Source: Paenibacillus sophorae (GTDB taxonomy: Bacteria > Bacillota > Bacilli > Paenibacillales > Paenibacillaceae). From it: 64,000 nt of DNA. This document shows, in pieces, positions 28,285-37,242 of the stretch (positions are counted from its first letter, which is position 1; each line of letters opens with the position of its first letter). Position numbers and translations under genes: made by a program. The stretch covers positions 1,798,001 through 1,862,000 of the forward strand of contig NZ_CP076607.1 of assembly GCF_018966525.1 (NCBI RefSeq), given 5' to 3'. The notes beneath the pieces are model-generated. The model was not told the origin of the DNA and searched no databases. It saw only the letters and a program-made list of their open reading frames with translations.

Positions 28285-29241
28285 TCAGACTCCCGCTAAA
28301 CGTTCCGGCAGCCGGCACTCTCCGGGAGAAACATCGACTCTTGCCTGAATACTGGGCTGGCGAAGTGTACCGGAGATGTTCCATTCAACAAAATGGATCT
28401 TGAACACCAGCTCCGGCTTAATCCAGAACGCGCCCTTGACCCGTTGCGGCAGTGAAGCAAACGGCATATCGTCTATGGCAAGGCTGCGCGCGAGAGCGGT
28501 TAAATCCCGCCAATCCTTCACGGTCAGCCTCCCTGTTCCCGCATGTCCGATATAATGCAGCCGTTCGTCAGCGTCATACAAGCCGAGCAGCAGAGCATTA
28601 ACGATGCCGTCCCGAAACGTGACGCCTCCAGCGACGGCATTGAGATCGAAAATGATTTTGCGCTTGAGCCAGCGTTTGTCTTTTCCGCCCGGTGTATAGA
28701 GACTCGTAAGCTCCTTGCAGACAATACCCTCAAGCCCGTTAGCCCGGGCGGTGGAAAAGAGCGCTTCGGGATCGCTGTAGCTAGGCACGGCCTGCACATG
28801 AGGGTGAGGCAGGAGCATTTCTTCTAGCAAATGCTGGCGTTCGGATAACGGCCGGTCAAGAAGCCATTCTCCGTTGCAATATACAATGTCGAACACCATG
28901 TACAGAACTGGAATCTGCCGCACCATGGAAGCAATGGCTGAATCTTTCTTCAGACTGTCCCGGCGCATGACCTCATGAAAGGACGGCTTTCCTCCGCTGA
29001 GGGCGATGACTTCACCGTCCAAAATAGCGGAACCGGCTTTACAGTAGAGGCCGGCATCGGCCAGTTCCGGATACTGTCTCGTGCGGTTATTTCCCCGCCT
29101 GTTGATCAGCTCGGTGGAATTTCCGTCATAATAGGAGACCATGCGGACGCCGTCCCATTTGATCTGGGCAATCCACTGTTCTCCCGCGGGCAGACGGTCT
29201 GCAATGATCGGCTCAAACGGAATGATGGGCTGAAATTTCAT
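28285..29241 (-). CDS. ATP-dependent DNA ligase (LigD ligase domain, NHEJ)
   Basis: A 318-residue ATP-dependent ligase. The adenylated lysine is in motif I (WIAQIKWDGVRMVSYYDG); further nucleotidyltransferase motifs are AILDGEVIAL, YMVFDIVYCNGEWL, LEGIVCKE and the C-terminal OB-fold segment ending GAFWIKPELVFKIHFVEW. It seals ends synapsed by Ku. Ku starts 10 bp upstream, so expression is coupled. Start residues MKFQPIIPFEPIIADRLP match the family. Confidence 0.93.
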   Translation of the reverse strand: MKFQPIIPFEPIIADRLPAGEQWIAQIKWDGVRMVSYYDGNSTELINRRGNNRTRQYPELADAGLYCKAGSAILDGEVIALSGGKPSFHEVMRRDSLKKDSAIASMVRQIPVLYMVFDIVYCNGEWLLDRPLSERQHLLEEMLLPHPHVQAVPSYSDPEALFSTARANGLEGIVCKELTSLYTPGGKDKRWLKRKIIFDLNAVAGGVTFRDGIVNALLLGLYDADERLHYIGHAGTGRLTVKDWRDLTALARSLAIDDMPFASLPQRVKGAFWIKPELVFKIHFVEWNISGTLRQPSIQARVDVSPGECRLPERLAGV

Positions 29242-29250
29242 CAGGCGATC

Positions 29251-30246
29251 CTACGATACCGTCTGCTTGTTCTTCGCGCTGCGGCGTTTAGGCTTGGGTG
29301 TAATTGCGGAAGCGGGAGAGGTAAGCGGAGCTGCTTCGCCATTTCCAGCGGCGCTTCCGTCTGTCTCCGCGCCCGCTGCGGACTCGCCGGAAGCCTTCGC
29401 TGCGGCTTTTTTTCGTCCGCCCGCTGTTTTACGCGGCTTGGCCGCCGCTGCCGCCGGGGTTCCTGGATCAGACGGAATATGCTGCACCGCCTCGATGCTG
29501 GCCTGAAGCGCAGCCATTAAGTCGATGACATTGGTTTCCTGCCGCGCCGGAGCAATGCGGATTTCTTCACCGGCCACTTTGCTTGCGATCAGATCAAGCA
29601 TCCGTTTCCGGTAATCATCGGTATATTTCTCCGGTTCGAATGGAGTCGACAGCTGAGAAATGAGCAGCTTGGCCATATCCAGCTCCTTGTCGTTCACCGC
29701 TCCGGCTTCCGGCAGGCTTGGAACCTGGGAAATGGGCCGGATCTCGTCCGGATAGAACATGGTTTCAATGGAGAGGCAGTTCTCCAGCACCCGAATAGCA
29801 GCAAGGCTGCTTTTGGAGCGGATCGATATTTTGGCGACGCCGATTTTCCCCGTCTGGCGCATCGCCTCCATTAGCAGCCGATATGCGCCCGCCCCGGCCT
29901 GATCGGGGGACAGATAATACGTTTTTTGAAAATAAATCGGATCAATATCCTTCAAATCCACAAAGTCAAGAATCGTAATATTCTTGGTGCTTTCTTCCGT
30001 CAGCGCGTCAAGCTCGTCCTTGTCGAAGATGACGAATTTCCCTTTTTCATACTCATAGCCCTTGCCGATTTCCTCCCAGGCCACTTCCTTGTCGCAGACA
30101 GGGCATTTACGCACATAGGACAAGGGGCTGCCGCATGCTTTGTGAATATAACGCAGCGATACATCTTTATCTTCGGTGGCCGAGAACATTTTGACCGGCA
30201 CATGCACAAGTCCGAAGCTTATTGCGCCTTTCCAAACGGTATGCAT
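29251..30246 (-). CDS. ku: Non-homologous end-joining protein Ku
   Basis: A 331-residue Ku homologue. The bridge core starts MHTVWKGAISFGLVHVPVKMF and contains a CGSPL...CPVCDKEV cysteine pair set near residues 38-54, resembling a zinc site. The last 70 residues are a Lys/Ala-rich, Pro-containing tail (PRKTAGGRKKAAAKASGE...PKPKRRSAKNKQ), which in other bacteria aids DNA binding and ligase recruitment. Ku loads onto double-strand ends as a homodimer. In spore-formers this system repairs breaks during outgrowth; an SspH gene lies just beyond, on the other strand. Confidence 0.95.
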   Translation of the reverse strand: MHTVWKGAISFGLVHVPVKMFSATEDKDVSLRYIHKACGSPLSYVRKCPVCDKEVAWEEIGKGYEYEKGKFVIFDKDELDALTEESTKNITILDFVDLKDIDPIYFQKTYYLSPDQAGAGAYRLLMEAMRQTGKIGVAKISIRSKSSLAAIRVLENCLSIETMFYPDEIRPISQVPSLPEAGAVNDKELDMAKLLISQLSTPFEPEKYTDDYRKRMLDLIASKVAGEEIRIAPARQETNVIDLMAALQASIEAVQHIPSDPGTPAAAAAKPRKTAGGRKKAAAKASGESAAGAETDGSAAGNGEAAPLTSPASAITPKPKRRSAKNKQTVS

Positions 30247-30446
30247 CGAATAACACCTCGTTTTCTAAAGTCATAAGTCCTCACTGAAAAATTCCGCTTT
30301 GGCTTAGTATGGGCGCCGGGTGTTATTTTACACCTTGAAGAATTTCGGTTACGCCTGTCCTTCGCATAGATTTGTGCGCGGCTGGGGAACATAACACCGT
30401 CCGATTACGGTAATTCTTGGCGCGGCGATGGCAGGGGGAAATGCTG

Positions 30447-30596
30447 ATGGACAACGGTTGGCAGGAAAATGAGGGCGGACCGGAAATACCGGCAACAGCC
30501 GTGGACTGGGAAGAGCTTACAGCCTCGCGGCGGGAAGAGGAAATTATTCCGGGCACGGACAATCTGGATCCGGATCAGCTTACAAGGGAGGAATAA
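30447..30596 (+). CDS. Small acidic ORF upstream of sspH
   Basis: A 49-codon frame beginning MDNGWQENEGG, with 15 acidic residues and ending DNLDPDQLTREE. AGGGGGAA sits six bases before the ATG, and the stop lies four bases before the sspH start, whose own ribosome site (GGGAGG) overlaps the end of this ORF. This coupling makes it likely to be real. I recognise no family; co-expression with a spore protein suggests a sporulation or spore role. Confidence 0.6.
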   Translation: MDNGWQENEGGPEIPATAVDWEELTASRREEEIIPGTDNLDPDQLTREE

Positions 30597-30600
30597 AGGA

Positions 30601-30786
30601 ATGGACGTACAACGGGCGCAGGATATTTTCGCTTCCAAAGATAACATCGCTGTACATCTTGACGGCAAACCCGTATGGATTGAGCATGTGGATGCGGCAA
30701 ACGGCATGGCGACGGTTCAGGTCGGCTCGCGGCCGACTGATGTGCATACGGTTGGCGTGGACCGGCTGGAAGAGCAGAAACGTTAG
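30601..30786 (+). CDS. sspH: H-type small acid-soluble spore protein
   Basis: A 61-residue protein matching the SspH family: MDVQRAQDIFASKDNIAVHLDGKPVWIEHVD is the conserved N-terminal half. SspH is a minor forespore-made protein found in the spore core. The ATG follows GGGAGGAATAAAGGA. It is the second gene of a two-gene unit and is followed by a terminator. A forespore sigma factor (sigma-G) promoter is expected upstream but I could not assign one. Confidence 0.88.
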   Translation: MDVQRAQDIFASKDNIAVHLDGKPVWIEHVDAANGMATVQVGSRPTDVHTVGVDRLEEQKR

Positions 30787-30866
30787 GATTGACCAGCCTT
30801 TGGAATAAAGATTGTGACAGCAAAAATCAACGGGACAGCAGCGAATAAATCAGCTCCTGGCAACGT

Positions 30867-30917
30867 AAAATGACGCCTTCATATCCTCTGCGGAAGCAGG
30901 GTGGAGGCGTCTTTTTG
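30867..30917 (+). terminator. Terminator after sspH
   Basis: GACGCCT...AGGCGTC followed by TTTTT. Confidence 0.75.
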
Positions 30918-31007
30918 GTATGGACATAGAAGTCGATGCTGTTATAATTTTGATAAACTATATTGTCCTGACTGAACAAACAAGACATAAAGAAATGAGC
31001 TGATGAT

Positions 31008-32000
31008 TTGAGACCGTTGCTGCTTGGCGTCTGTTCGGCGCTGTTTTTTGCCATCACCTTCGTATTAAACCGCCGGATGGAGTTGTCCGGAGGAAGCTGG
31101 GCCTGGAGCTCCTCGCTGCGGTATTTGTTCACGCTGCCCTTTTTGTTGGCCCTAGTGGCTGGACGCCGCAGGCTAAAGCCGCTTCTTCGCGAGATGGCGG
31201 ATAGGCCTTGGGCCTGGCTGCTGTGGGGCACGGTCGGTTTCGGTCTGTTCTACGCCCCGATTACCTTTGCGGCGGCTTACGCCCCAGGCTGGCTTACGGC
31301 CGGAACGTGGCAGATTACGATTATTTCCGGCTCCCTGCTGGCGCCGCTGTTCGTAACCCGGATGCAAGGGCCTCAAGGAACCGTTGCTGAAAGGGGCAAA
31401 ATTCCGCTTCGCGGGCTCGGTCTGTCCCTGATCATTCTAGCGGGCGTCGCGCTGCTGCAGATGGAACATGCCCAGAAGCTGTCGGTCTCGCAGGTGCTGC
31501 TTGGCATCGTGCCCGTCCTTATTGCTTCCTTCGCCTATCCGCTCGGCAACCGCAAGACAATGGAGCTCTGCGGCGGCCGGCTCGACGTATTTCAGCGGAT
31601 TCTTGGAATGACGCTGGCCAGTATGCCGTTCTGGCTGCTGGTCGCGCTGTTTGGCTGGGCGGACTCCGGACTTCCTTCCGGAAGCCAAATGGTCCAATCC
31701 CTGATCATCGCGCTCTCATCGGGCATCGTGGCGACGGTGCTGTTCTTCCGGGCCACCGATATGGTCAGACACAGTATGACGGGACTTGCGGCGGTGGAGG
31801 CCACACAGTCGCTGGAGGTTCTGTTTGCTTTGCTCGGAGAGATGCTTATCCTGTCCGCTCCCGCTCCGTCGCTGGTTTCTTGGACCGGAATTGCCGTCAT
31901 TATTATGGGTATGATCCTGCACAGTTTATTCTCCCATTCCAAGCCCGCGAAGCGCCCGGTAAAGCGGAGTGAACGGGAGAGCATTTCTTCGGCGCAGTGA
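31008..32000 (+). CDS. EamA/EmrE-type DMT superfamily transporter
   Basis: A 330-residue membrane protein with about ten hydrophobic segments, typical of the multidrug-resistance efflux branch of the DMT superfamily (FAITFVLNRRMELSGGSWAWSSSLRYLFTLPF is the characteristic first repeat start). It probably exports a small metabolite or drug, but the substrate is unknown. The start appears to be a TTG at 31008; an ATG six bases earlier is out of frame and the ribosome site is weak. Confidence 0.85.
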   Translation: MRPLLLGVCSALFFAITFVLNRRMELSGGSWAWSSSLRYLFTLPFLLALVAGRRRLKPLLREMADRPWAWLLWGTVGFGLFYAPITFAAAYAPGWLTAGTWQITIISGSLLAPLFVTRMQGPQGTVAERGKIPLRGLGLSLIILAGVALLQMEHAQKLSVSQVLLGIVPVLIASFAYPLGNRKTMELCGGRLDVFQRILGMTLASMPFWLLVALFGWADSGLPSGSQMVQSLIIALSSGIVATVLFFRATDMVRHSMTGLAAVEATQSLEVLFALLGEMLILSAPAPSLVSWTGIAVIIMGMILHSLFSHSKPAKRPVKRSERESISSAQ

Positions 32001-32106
32001 GAGGCGGGGGCCGGGTGTGTTGCGGTAAGGCTGTGGGACCGATATAATAAAAAATATTCAAAATTTCGGACGATAGCTGCGGATACGCCGCTCTGTCAAA
32101 GGATGG

Positions 32107-32622
32107 TTGTTGCAGTTGGAAAATAATCCGGAAGCGGTATTTACCTTACATTCCCGCAGCCTGCGGGAGACCGAAGCATTGGCGGAGGAACTGGCCGCCG
32201 CGGCCGCGCCGGGCTGGGTGATCGGACTCGACGGCGATTTGGGCGCAGGCAAGACGGCGTTCTCGCAGAGCTTTGCCCGGCATTTGGGAGTCCAGGGCAT
32301 TGTCAGCAGTCCTACGTTCACAATTATTAAGGAATACGCGGGCCGTATTCCGCTTTACCATATGGATGTGTACCGTCTGTCCGTCACGGAGGCGGACGAG
32401 CTTGGTTTGGACGAATATTTCTACGGACAGGGAGTTTGCCTGGTGGAATGGAGCAGTATACTTTCGGACCTGATGCCCGAGCGGCATCTGCATATCCGCC
32501 TGGAGACGACCGGGCCGGAGGAACGCGTGATTACAGTAACCGCAGCCGGAGAGCCTTATGAGGGCGTCTGCCGCGGTCTGATACAGAAGTGGGGTTATAG
32601 CAAGCATGACGAATGCAAATGA
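32107..32622 (+). CDS. tsaE: tRNA t6A biosynthesis ATPase TsaE
   Basis: A 171-residue P-loop ATPase with GDLGAGKTAFSQSFARHLG (Walker A), SSPTFTIIKEY (switch) and LVEWSSIL. TsaE drives turnover of the TsaB-TsaD complex that adds threonylcarbamoyl to adenosine 37 of ANN-decoding tRNAs. It begins the four-gene cluster tsaE-tsaB-rimI-tsaD, with successive overlaps. The start is ambiguous among TTG codons at 32107, 32110 and 32116 downstream of AAAGGATG; no ATG is in frame there. Confidence 0.93.
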   Translation: MLQLENNPEAVFTLHSRSLRETEALAEELAAAAAPGWVIGLDGDLGAGKTAFSQSFARHLGVQGIVSSPTFTIIKEYAGRIPLYHMDVYRLSVTEADELGLDEYFYGQGVCLVEWSSILSDLMPERHLHIRLETTGPEERVITVTAAGEPYEGVCRGLIQKWGYSKHDECK

Positions 32623-33439
32623 ACAGCCGCGCAAGCGGTTTTTGGCGCTGGATACGGCGACGGCAACGCTTGGCGTGGCGGTGACCGAGGGCGGCAGGGT
32701 GCTGCATGAAATTAATGCGTCGGGAGAACGCAACCATTCCGTGCATCTTCTGCCGATTATCGGCGAGGCGCTGCAGGCTTCAGGCGGAAGCGAAATGCTG
32801 GACGGCATTTCCGTCGGCGTAGGGCCCGGTTCCTATACGGGAACGCGGATTGCCATCACGGCGGCCAAGTCGCTGGCGTGGGGCTGGAAGCTGCCCGTCG
32901 TCGGCGTGTCCACGCTGCAGGCGCTGGCCTGGGGCGGCTGGAACGCCGGCGCAGGAAGCCCGGACGAAGCCGCCGCCGGGCAAGAACGGTCCTCCGACGG
33001 CTTCGGACCGGACTGGATTGTTCCACTGCTCGATGCGCGGCGCGGGCAGGCATACACGGCTCTGTTCGCCGTGGACGGCGGGAGTGCGCCGCAGCGTCTG
33101 GCGCCGGACCGGATACGCCTGATGGCGGATTGGGTGCAGTCTCTTGCGGAGCGCTTGGATACGGCGAAGGCGATTGGGGAGTGTCCCCGTCGGCTCTGGT
33201 TTGTCGGCGAGACGGCGGTTCACGGAAGTGGAGAATTACTGGGGCCGCTGGAGGGCGCTTCCGAGCTGCGCGTTTTGCCTTATGAGTTGGAAGGCCGCTG
33301 GGTCGGATTTCTTGGGGAAGCGCGTCATGCGTCCGGAGATATCGACGATGTACACGGCCTGATTCCCAATTATACGCAGCTTGCGGAAGCGGAAGCGAAT
33401 CTGCTCAAAGCCGGCAAAGGAGGCATGAAATCGAGATGA
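32606..33439 (+). CDS. tsaB: tRNA t6A biosynthesis scaffold protein TsaB
   Basis: A 277-residue ASKHA-fold protein: FLALDTATATLGVAVTEGGRVLHEINASGERNHSVHLLPII and GVGPGSYTGTRIAITAAKSLAWGWKLPVVGVSTLQAL are the family hallmarks. TsaB dimerises with TsaD and is required for t6A formation. It overlaps tsaE by 17 bp and rimI by 4 bp, so the cluster is translationally coupled. It is slightly longer than E. coli TsaB because of a Gly/Ala-rich insertion near residues 110-130. Confidence 0.94.
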   Translation: MTNANEQPRKRFLALDTATATLGVAVTEGGRVLHEINASGERNHSVHLLPIIGEALQASGGSEMLDGISVGVGPGSYTGTRIAITAAKSLAWGWKLPVVGVSTLQALAWGGWNAGAGSPDEAAAGQERSSDGFGPDWIVPLLDARRGQAYTALFAVDGGSAPQRLAPDRIRLMADWVQSLAERLDTAKAIGECPRRLWFVGETAVHGSGELLGPLEGASELRVLPYELEGRWVGFLGEARHASGDIDDVHGLIPNYTQLAEAEANLLKAGKGGMKSR

Positions 33440-33960
33440 CGGAAGCTGAACCGGCAAAAGGGCGGGAAGAAGGTCTTGGTTTTCGGCTCATGAAAGTGGA
33501 AGATATCCCCGATATTCTCGTGATCGAACATGAAGCCTTTACGATGCCCTGGACAGGAGAGGCCTTCCGCAATGAGCTTACACATAATCATTTTGCCAAA
33601 TACATGGTTATGGAGTTTGATGGCCGCATTATCGGCTACGCGGGAATGTGGGCGATTGTGGACGAGGCGCATGTGACGAATATTGCGCTGCTGGAGGCGT
33701 ACCGGGGGCGCAAATGGGGCGAAAGGCTGCTGGATGAGCTGATGAAGACGGCCGCCTATCTCGGGATGAAATCGATCACGCTGGAAGTGCGGGTATCCAA
33801 CGATGTCGCCCAGAATTTGTACCGCAAAAAAGGCTTTCGGCCCGCCGGCCTGCGTAAGGGATATTATTCCGACAACCGCGAGGATGCGCTGATTATGTGG
33901 GCGGATCTGCCGTCTTATCTGGATTACGGCGTTATGGAAGGAAGAGTGGGACTGGAATGA
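33436..33960 (+). CDS. rimI: Ribosomal protein S18-alanine N-acetyltransferase RimI
   Basis: A 174-residue GNAT acetyltransferase: LMKVEDIPDILVIEHEAFTMPWTGEAFRNEL and the CoA loop ALLEAYRGRKWGERLLDELM, then TLEVRVSNDVAQNLYRKKGFRPAGLRKGYY. RimI acetylates the N-terminus of ribosomal protein S18; family membership and the position between tsaB and tsaD support the call. ATGA overlaps join it to both neighbours. Confidence 0.93.
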   Translation: MTEAEPAKGREEGLGFRLMKVEDIPDILVIEHEAFTMPWTGEAFRNELTHNHFAKYMVMEFDGRIIGYAGMWAIVDEAHVTNIALLEAYRGRKWGERLLDELMKTAAYLGMKSITLEVRVSNDVAQNLYRKKGFRPAGLRKGYYSDNREDALIMWADLPSYLDYGVMEGRVGLE

Positions 33961-35006
33961 AGGACGAAACGGGCGCTCTAAAGCCTGTCTATATATTGGC
34001 CATCGAGACAAGCTGCGACGAGACGTCGGCGGCTGTCGTAAGAGACGGCTGGGAGGTGCTGTCGAACATCATCTCCAGCCAGATCGAAACTCACCGCGCT
34101 TTCGGCGGTGTGGTGCCTGAAGTGGCCTCCCGCAAGCATGTGGAGGTCATTACGCTTATTGTTGAAGAGGCGCTTGCCCGGGCCGAGGTCACTCCGGATA
34201 TGCTGGACGCGGTGGCGGTAACGCAGGGACCGGGACTGGTTGGAGCTCTGCTGGTCGGCGTTGTGGCCGCCAAAGCACTCGCGCTGGCCTGGAACAAGCC
34301 GCTAATCGGGACGCATCATATCGCAGGACATATTTATGCGGGCCGGCTGGTGCAAGAGCTGAAGTATCCGTGCCTGGCGCTGGTAGCTTCCGGGGGACAT
34401 ACGGAGCTGGTCAGTCTGGAAGCGGAAGGGAGCTTCCGGATTATCGGACGCACGCGGGACGACGCAGTTGGCGAAGCCTACGACAAGGTGGCCCGGGCGC
34501 TTGGTTTCCCTTATCCCGGAGGTCCGCATGTGGACAAGCTGGCGCATGAAGCGGCGGAAGCGGCGGCGCTGCCGAGGGTATGGCTGGAGCCGGATTCCTA
34601 CGATTTCAGCCTCAGCGGCCTAAAGTCGGCGGTGCTGAATCTGGTGAACCAGAGCCGGATGAAAGGGCTTGAGCCCGATGTGGCGGCTATCGCCCGCGGC
34701 TTTCAGGAATCGGTCGTCGAGGTGCTGGTGGAAAAAGCCGTCCGCGCCGTCCGCGCCACGGAAGCGCGGCAGCTTCTGCTGTGCGGCGGCGTGGCCGCGA
34801 ACCGGGGGCTGCGCGAAGCGCTGGCGGCCCGCTGTGAAAGCGAAGGCATTGAGCTGATCATTCCTCCGGCCGTGTACTGCACGGATAACGCCGCGATGAT
34901 CGGCGCAGCCGCTTATGTGAAATGGAGCCATGACGGTGGAACGCCGCTGGATATGGTGGCCGATCCCGGCTTTTCCCTGGAAGATTGGTCGGTAAAGGGC
35001 TATTGA
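33957..35006 (+). CDS. tsaD: tRNA N6-adenosine threonylcarbamoyltransferase TsaD
   Basis: A 349-residue Kae1/TsaD enzyme: ILAIETSCDETSAAVVRDG at the N-terminus, the metal-ligand segment GTHHIAGHIYAG (His pair), DDAVGEAYDKVARALGFPYPGG, and GGVAANRGLREAL. It transfers the threonylcarbamoyl group to A37 of tRNA. I start at the ATG at 33957, which overlaps the rimI stop; an upstream in-frame codon inside rimI has no support. A tandem T-box leader follows it. Confidence 0.95.
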   Translation: MKDETGALKPVYILAIETSCDETSAAVVRDGWEVLSNIISSQIETHRAFGGVVPEVASRKHVEVITLIVEEALARAEVTPDMLDAVAVTQGPGLVGALLVGVVAAKALALAWNKPLIGTHHIAGHIYAGRLVQELKYPCLALVASGGHTELVSLEAEGSFRIIGRTRDDAVGEAYDKVARALGFPYPGGPHVDKLAHEAAEAAALPRVWLEPDSYDFSLSGLKSAVLNLVNQSRMKGLEPDVAAIARGFQESVVEVLVEKAVRAVRATEARQLLLCGGVAANRGLREALAARCESEGIELIIPPAVYCTDNAAMIGAAAYVKWSHDGGTPLDMVADPGFSLEDWSVKGY

Positions 35007-35043
35007 CAGCAACGATTGTCCGCGCGTATAATCGTGGCAATCA

Positions 35044-35412
35044 TAATGATAAACGTGATGATCGGAAATAGTAAGGTTATTCCGGGATAAAGAGAGCTGC
35101 GGGTCGGTGCGACGCAGCCGAAGGAATCCTGAACTCGTCCGGGAGCGGAACAGCGGAAGAGATGCATGTCCAGCTATGGAGAACATGCGTCAACCGGCAG
35201 TGCACGGCTGGTGGAAAGTACGCCGTTACGGATCGTCTCCGTGAAAGGACGGTCATTCGGAAAGGGAAGAAGATCTATTCTTTAACGGACCGCATGACAG
35301 CAAAGTGGATATGTCGAAGAGGCCGCCTATGCGTCTGAACGATATATCAACAAGAGTGGTACCGCGAAGGCACAGCCTGTCGTCTCTTGATGAGACGGCG
35401 GGCTTTTTTTGT
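35044..35412 (+). ncRNA. T-box riboswitch 1 of a tandem pair
   Basis: The element contains a Stem I AG-bulge region (AGAGAGCTGCGGGT), a Leu-type specifier region ending CTCGTCCGGGAGCGG, the T-box sequence AGAGTGGTACCGCG at 35353-35366, and a GC terminator CGTCTC-TTGAT-GAGACG plus T run ending near 35412. T-boxes bind uncharged tRNA to prevent termination. By alignment with the second copy the specifier is probably CUC (Leu), consistent with the leuA-type gene downstream. The 5' boundary is approximate. Confidence 0.88.
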
Positions 35413-35444
35413 TTACAAGAAAGACAGTATAACGCGTTGAACGG

Positions 35445-35814
35445 GAGCAGTAGAAGGAAGGATGGCACAGCAGAGAGCTGCGGGTTGGTGCGACGCAGCG
35501 GTCATCCCCCTTTGAATCTCGCCCGGGAGCGGAAGCGGCGAAAGACCGCGGCTTGCAGCCGCGCTGAATTTGGAACCGGGGAACGGCCGATCCGGTATAT
35601 CCAAGCAGCGCGCCAAGCAGCGGGGTACGCGGCTTACGGATCGTCCCCGTTACCGGACATTCCCTGCAGGGCGCCGCCTGAAATGGAGCGTGCTTCGGGG
35701 AAGATGAGCTGGACGCTGCCGAGGGAAATGAAGATTTCCGCACGCGCGCGTCAAGAAGAGTGGTACCGCGGAGGGGAAACCCGCCGTCTCTTTGAAGGAG
35801 ACGGCGGGTTTTTG
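35445..35814 (+). ncRNA. T-box riboswitch 2 of a tandem pair
   Basis: A second full T-box: Stem I AGAGAGCTGCGGGTTGG, specifier region ending CTCGCCCGGGAGCGG, T-box sequence AGAGTGGTACCGCG at 35757-35770 and terminator AACCCGCCGTCTC...GGAGACGGCGGGTTTTT at 35778-35813. It lies directly downstream of the first and 56 bp before the leuA start. Two terminators in series would tighten control and require two tRNA-binding events. Confidence 0.88.
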
Positions 35815-35869
35815 CATTCTCCGATAGATGAAGACAACACCCTAAACTTTAAATCGGGAGGAATTTACA

Positions 35870-37052
35870 ATGACAGTGCAGCCGAATAGGAAGATAAACA
35901 TTTTCGATACAACGCTCAGAGACGGGGAACAGGCGCCGGGAGCAAGCTTAACGCCGGAGCAGAAAATCGTGCTCGCAGGCAAGCTTGCCGAGCTTGGGGT
36001 GGATGTGCTGGAACCGGGATTCCCGGTATCCAGCCCCGGAGACTTTGCGGCGGTCCAGACGATTTCCCGCCAAATCCGGAACGTGGAAATCTGTGGCTTC
36101 GCCAGGGCCGTCAGAGGCGATATTGATGCGGCTGTTCAGGCGACCCGGGACGCCGAGTGCCGGCGCATCCATCTGTTTATTTCCTCATCCGACATTCATC
36201 TGCGCCATCAGCTGCGCAAGAGCCGGGCCGAGGTAGTGGCGACTGCCCGGGAAATGACCGCTTATGCCCGCAAGTTCTGCGATACGGTGGAGTTTACGGC
36301 AATGGATGCCGCGCGCACGGGCATCGACGATCTGATTGAAATGGTTGAAGCCGTTATTGAGGAGGGAGCGACGATCATCAATCTGCCGGATACGGTCGGC
36401 TACGCTCTGCCTTATGAATACGGCGAGATGTTCCGGCGGGTGCGGCAGGGCGCAAGGGGCGGCGACAAGGTCAGCTACAGCGCTCACTGCCATAACGATC
36501 TGGGCCTGGCGGTAGCCAACAGCCTTGCCGCGATTGATGGCGGCGCGACACAGATCGAAGTTACCGTTAATGGGATCGGCGAACGGACGGGCAACTGTGC
36601 ATTGGAGGAGCTGGCGATGGCGCTGGAAACCCGGGGCGAGGCGCTGAATGCCAAGACCGGTCTGGCTCTGAACAAGCTCTACGAGACTTCGCGCCTGGTA
36701 AGCGAGATGATGCATGATGCATTTTCCGCTCGCCTACAACAAGCCGGTCGTGGGTCGGAACGCGTTCCAGCACGAATCGGGCATTCATCAGGATGGACTG
36801 CTCAAAGACCGCAGCACCTACGAAATCATGGATCCGGAGCGCCTTGGCATTCCGCGCAGCATGATCATCCTGGGCAAGCATTCCGGCCGGCACGCGCTGA
36901 AGGACCGGGCCGCACAATATGGCATCAACCTGCAGCCGGCCGAGCTGGAGGAGCTGTACGAATCCTTCAAGCTGCTGGCCGACCGCCAGAAAACCGTCAG
37001 TGACGATCAGCTGCTGCAGATGATAAACCAATCGCCTAGCCGCCAGGCATAA
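35870..37052 (+). pseudogene. leuA: Short 2-isopropylmalate synthase, broken by a 7-bp duplication
   Basis: The first frame (35870-37003) encodes NIFDTTLRDGEQAPGASLTPEQK through NGIGERTGNCALEELAMAL and YETSRLVSEMMH, then loses homology. The second frame, from about 36714 to 37052, continues HFPLAYNKPVVGRNAFQHESGIHQDGLLKD and ends with the family C-terminus. Joining them gives about 391 residues: a LeuA-family aldolase without the allosteric leucine-binding domain. The catalytic TIM barrel motifs (LRDGEQ, SAHCHNDLG) are present. The break is a tandem copy of GATGCAT. It is either an inactive gene, a phase-variable one or a sequencing error. The start follows GGGAGG. Confidence 0.85.
36709..36722 (+). 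repeat. 7-bp tandem duplication in leuA
   Basis: GATGCAT at 36709-36715 is immediately repeated at 36716-36722. Removing one copy restores a continuous reading frame from EMMH to FPLAYNKP. Confidence 0.93.
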
Positions 37053-37162
37053 GTAAATTAGTTGAGAGTGGTTCATGTGCTGGCCCGTCAGAGCACCGTG
37101 CACACTTATCATCCGTAGCTTGACGAATGATGTTCTCTGCAAGCCATTCAATGAACCGCAAG

Positions 37163-37207
37163 CGCATCTTTTCCGCCGCTTAAGCGTGTGGGGTGATGCG
37201 TTTTTTT
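37163..37207 (+). terminator. Probable terminator after leuA
   Basis: CGCATC...GATGCG with a long loop, followed by a T7 run. Confidence 0.55.
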
Positions 37208-37242
37208 GCAGGCAAGGCATAGAGGGACGTTTTTTGTCAAGC

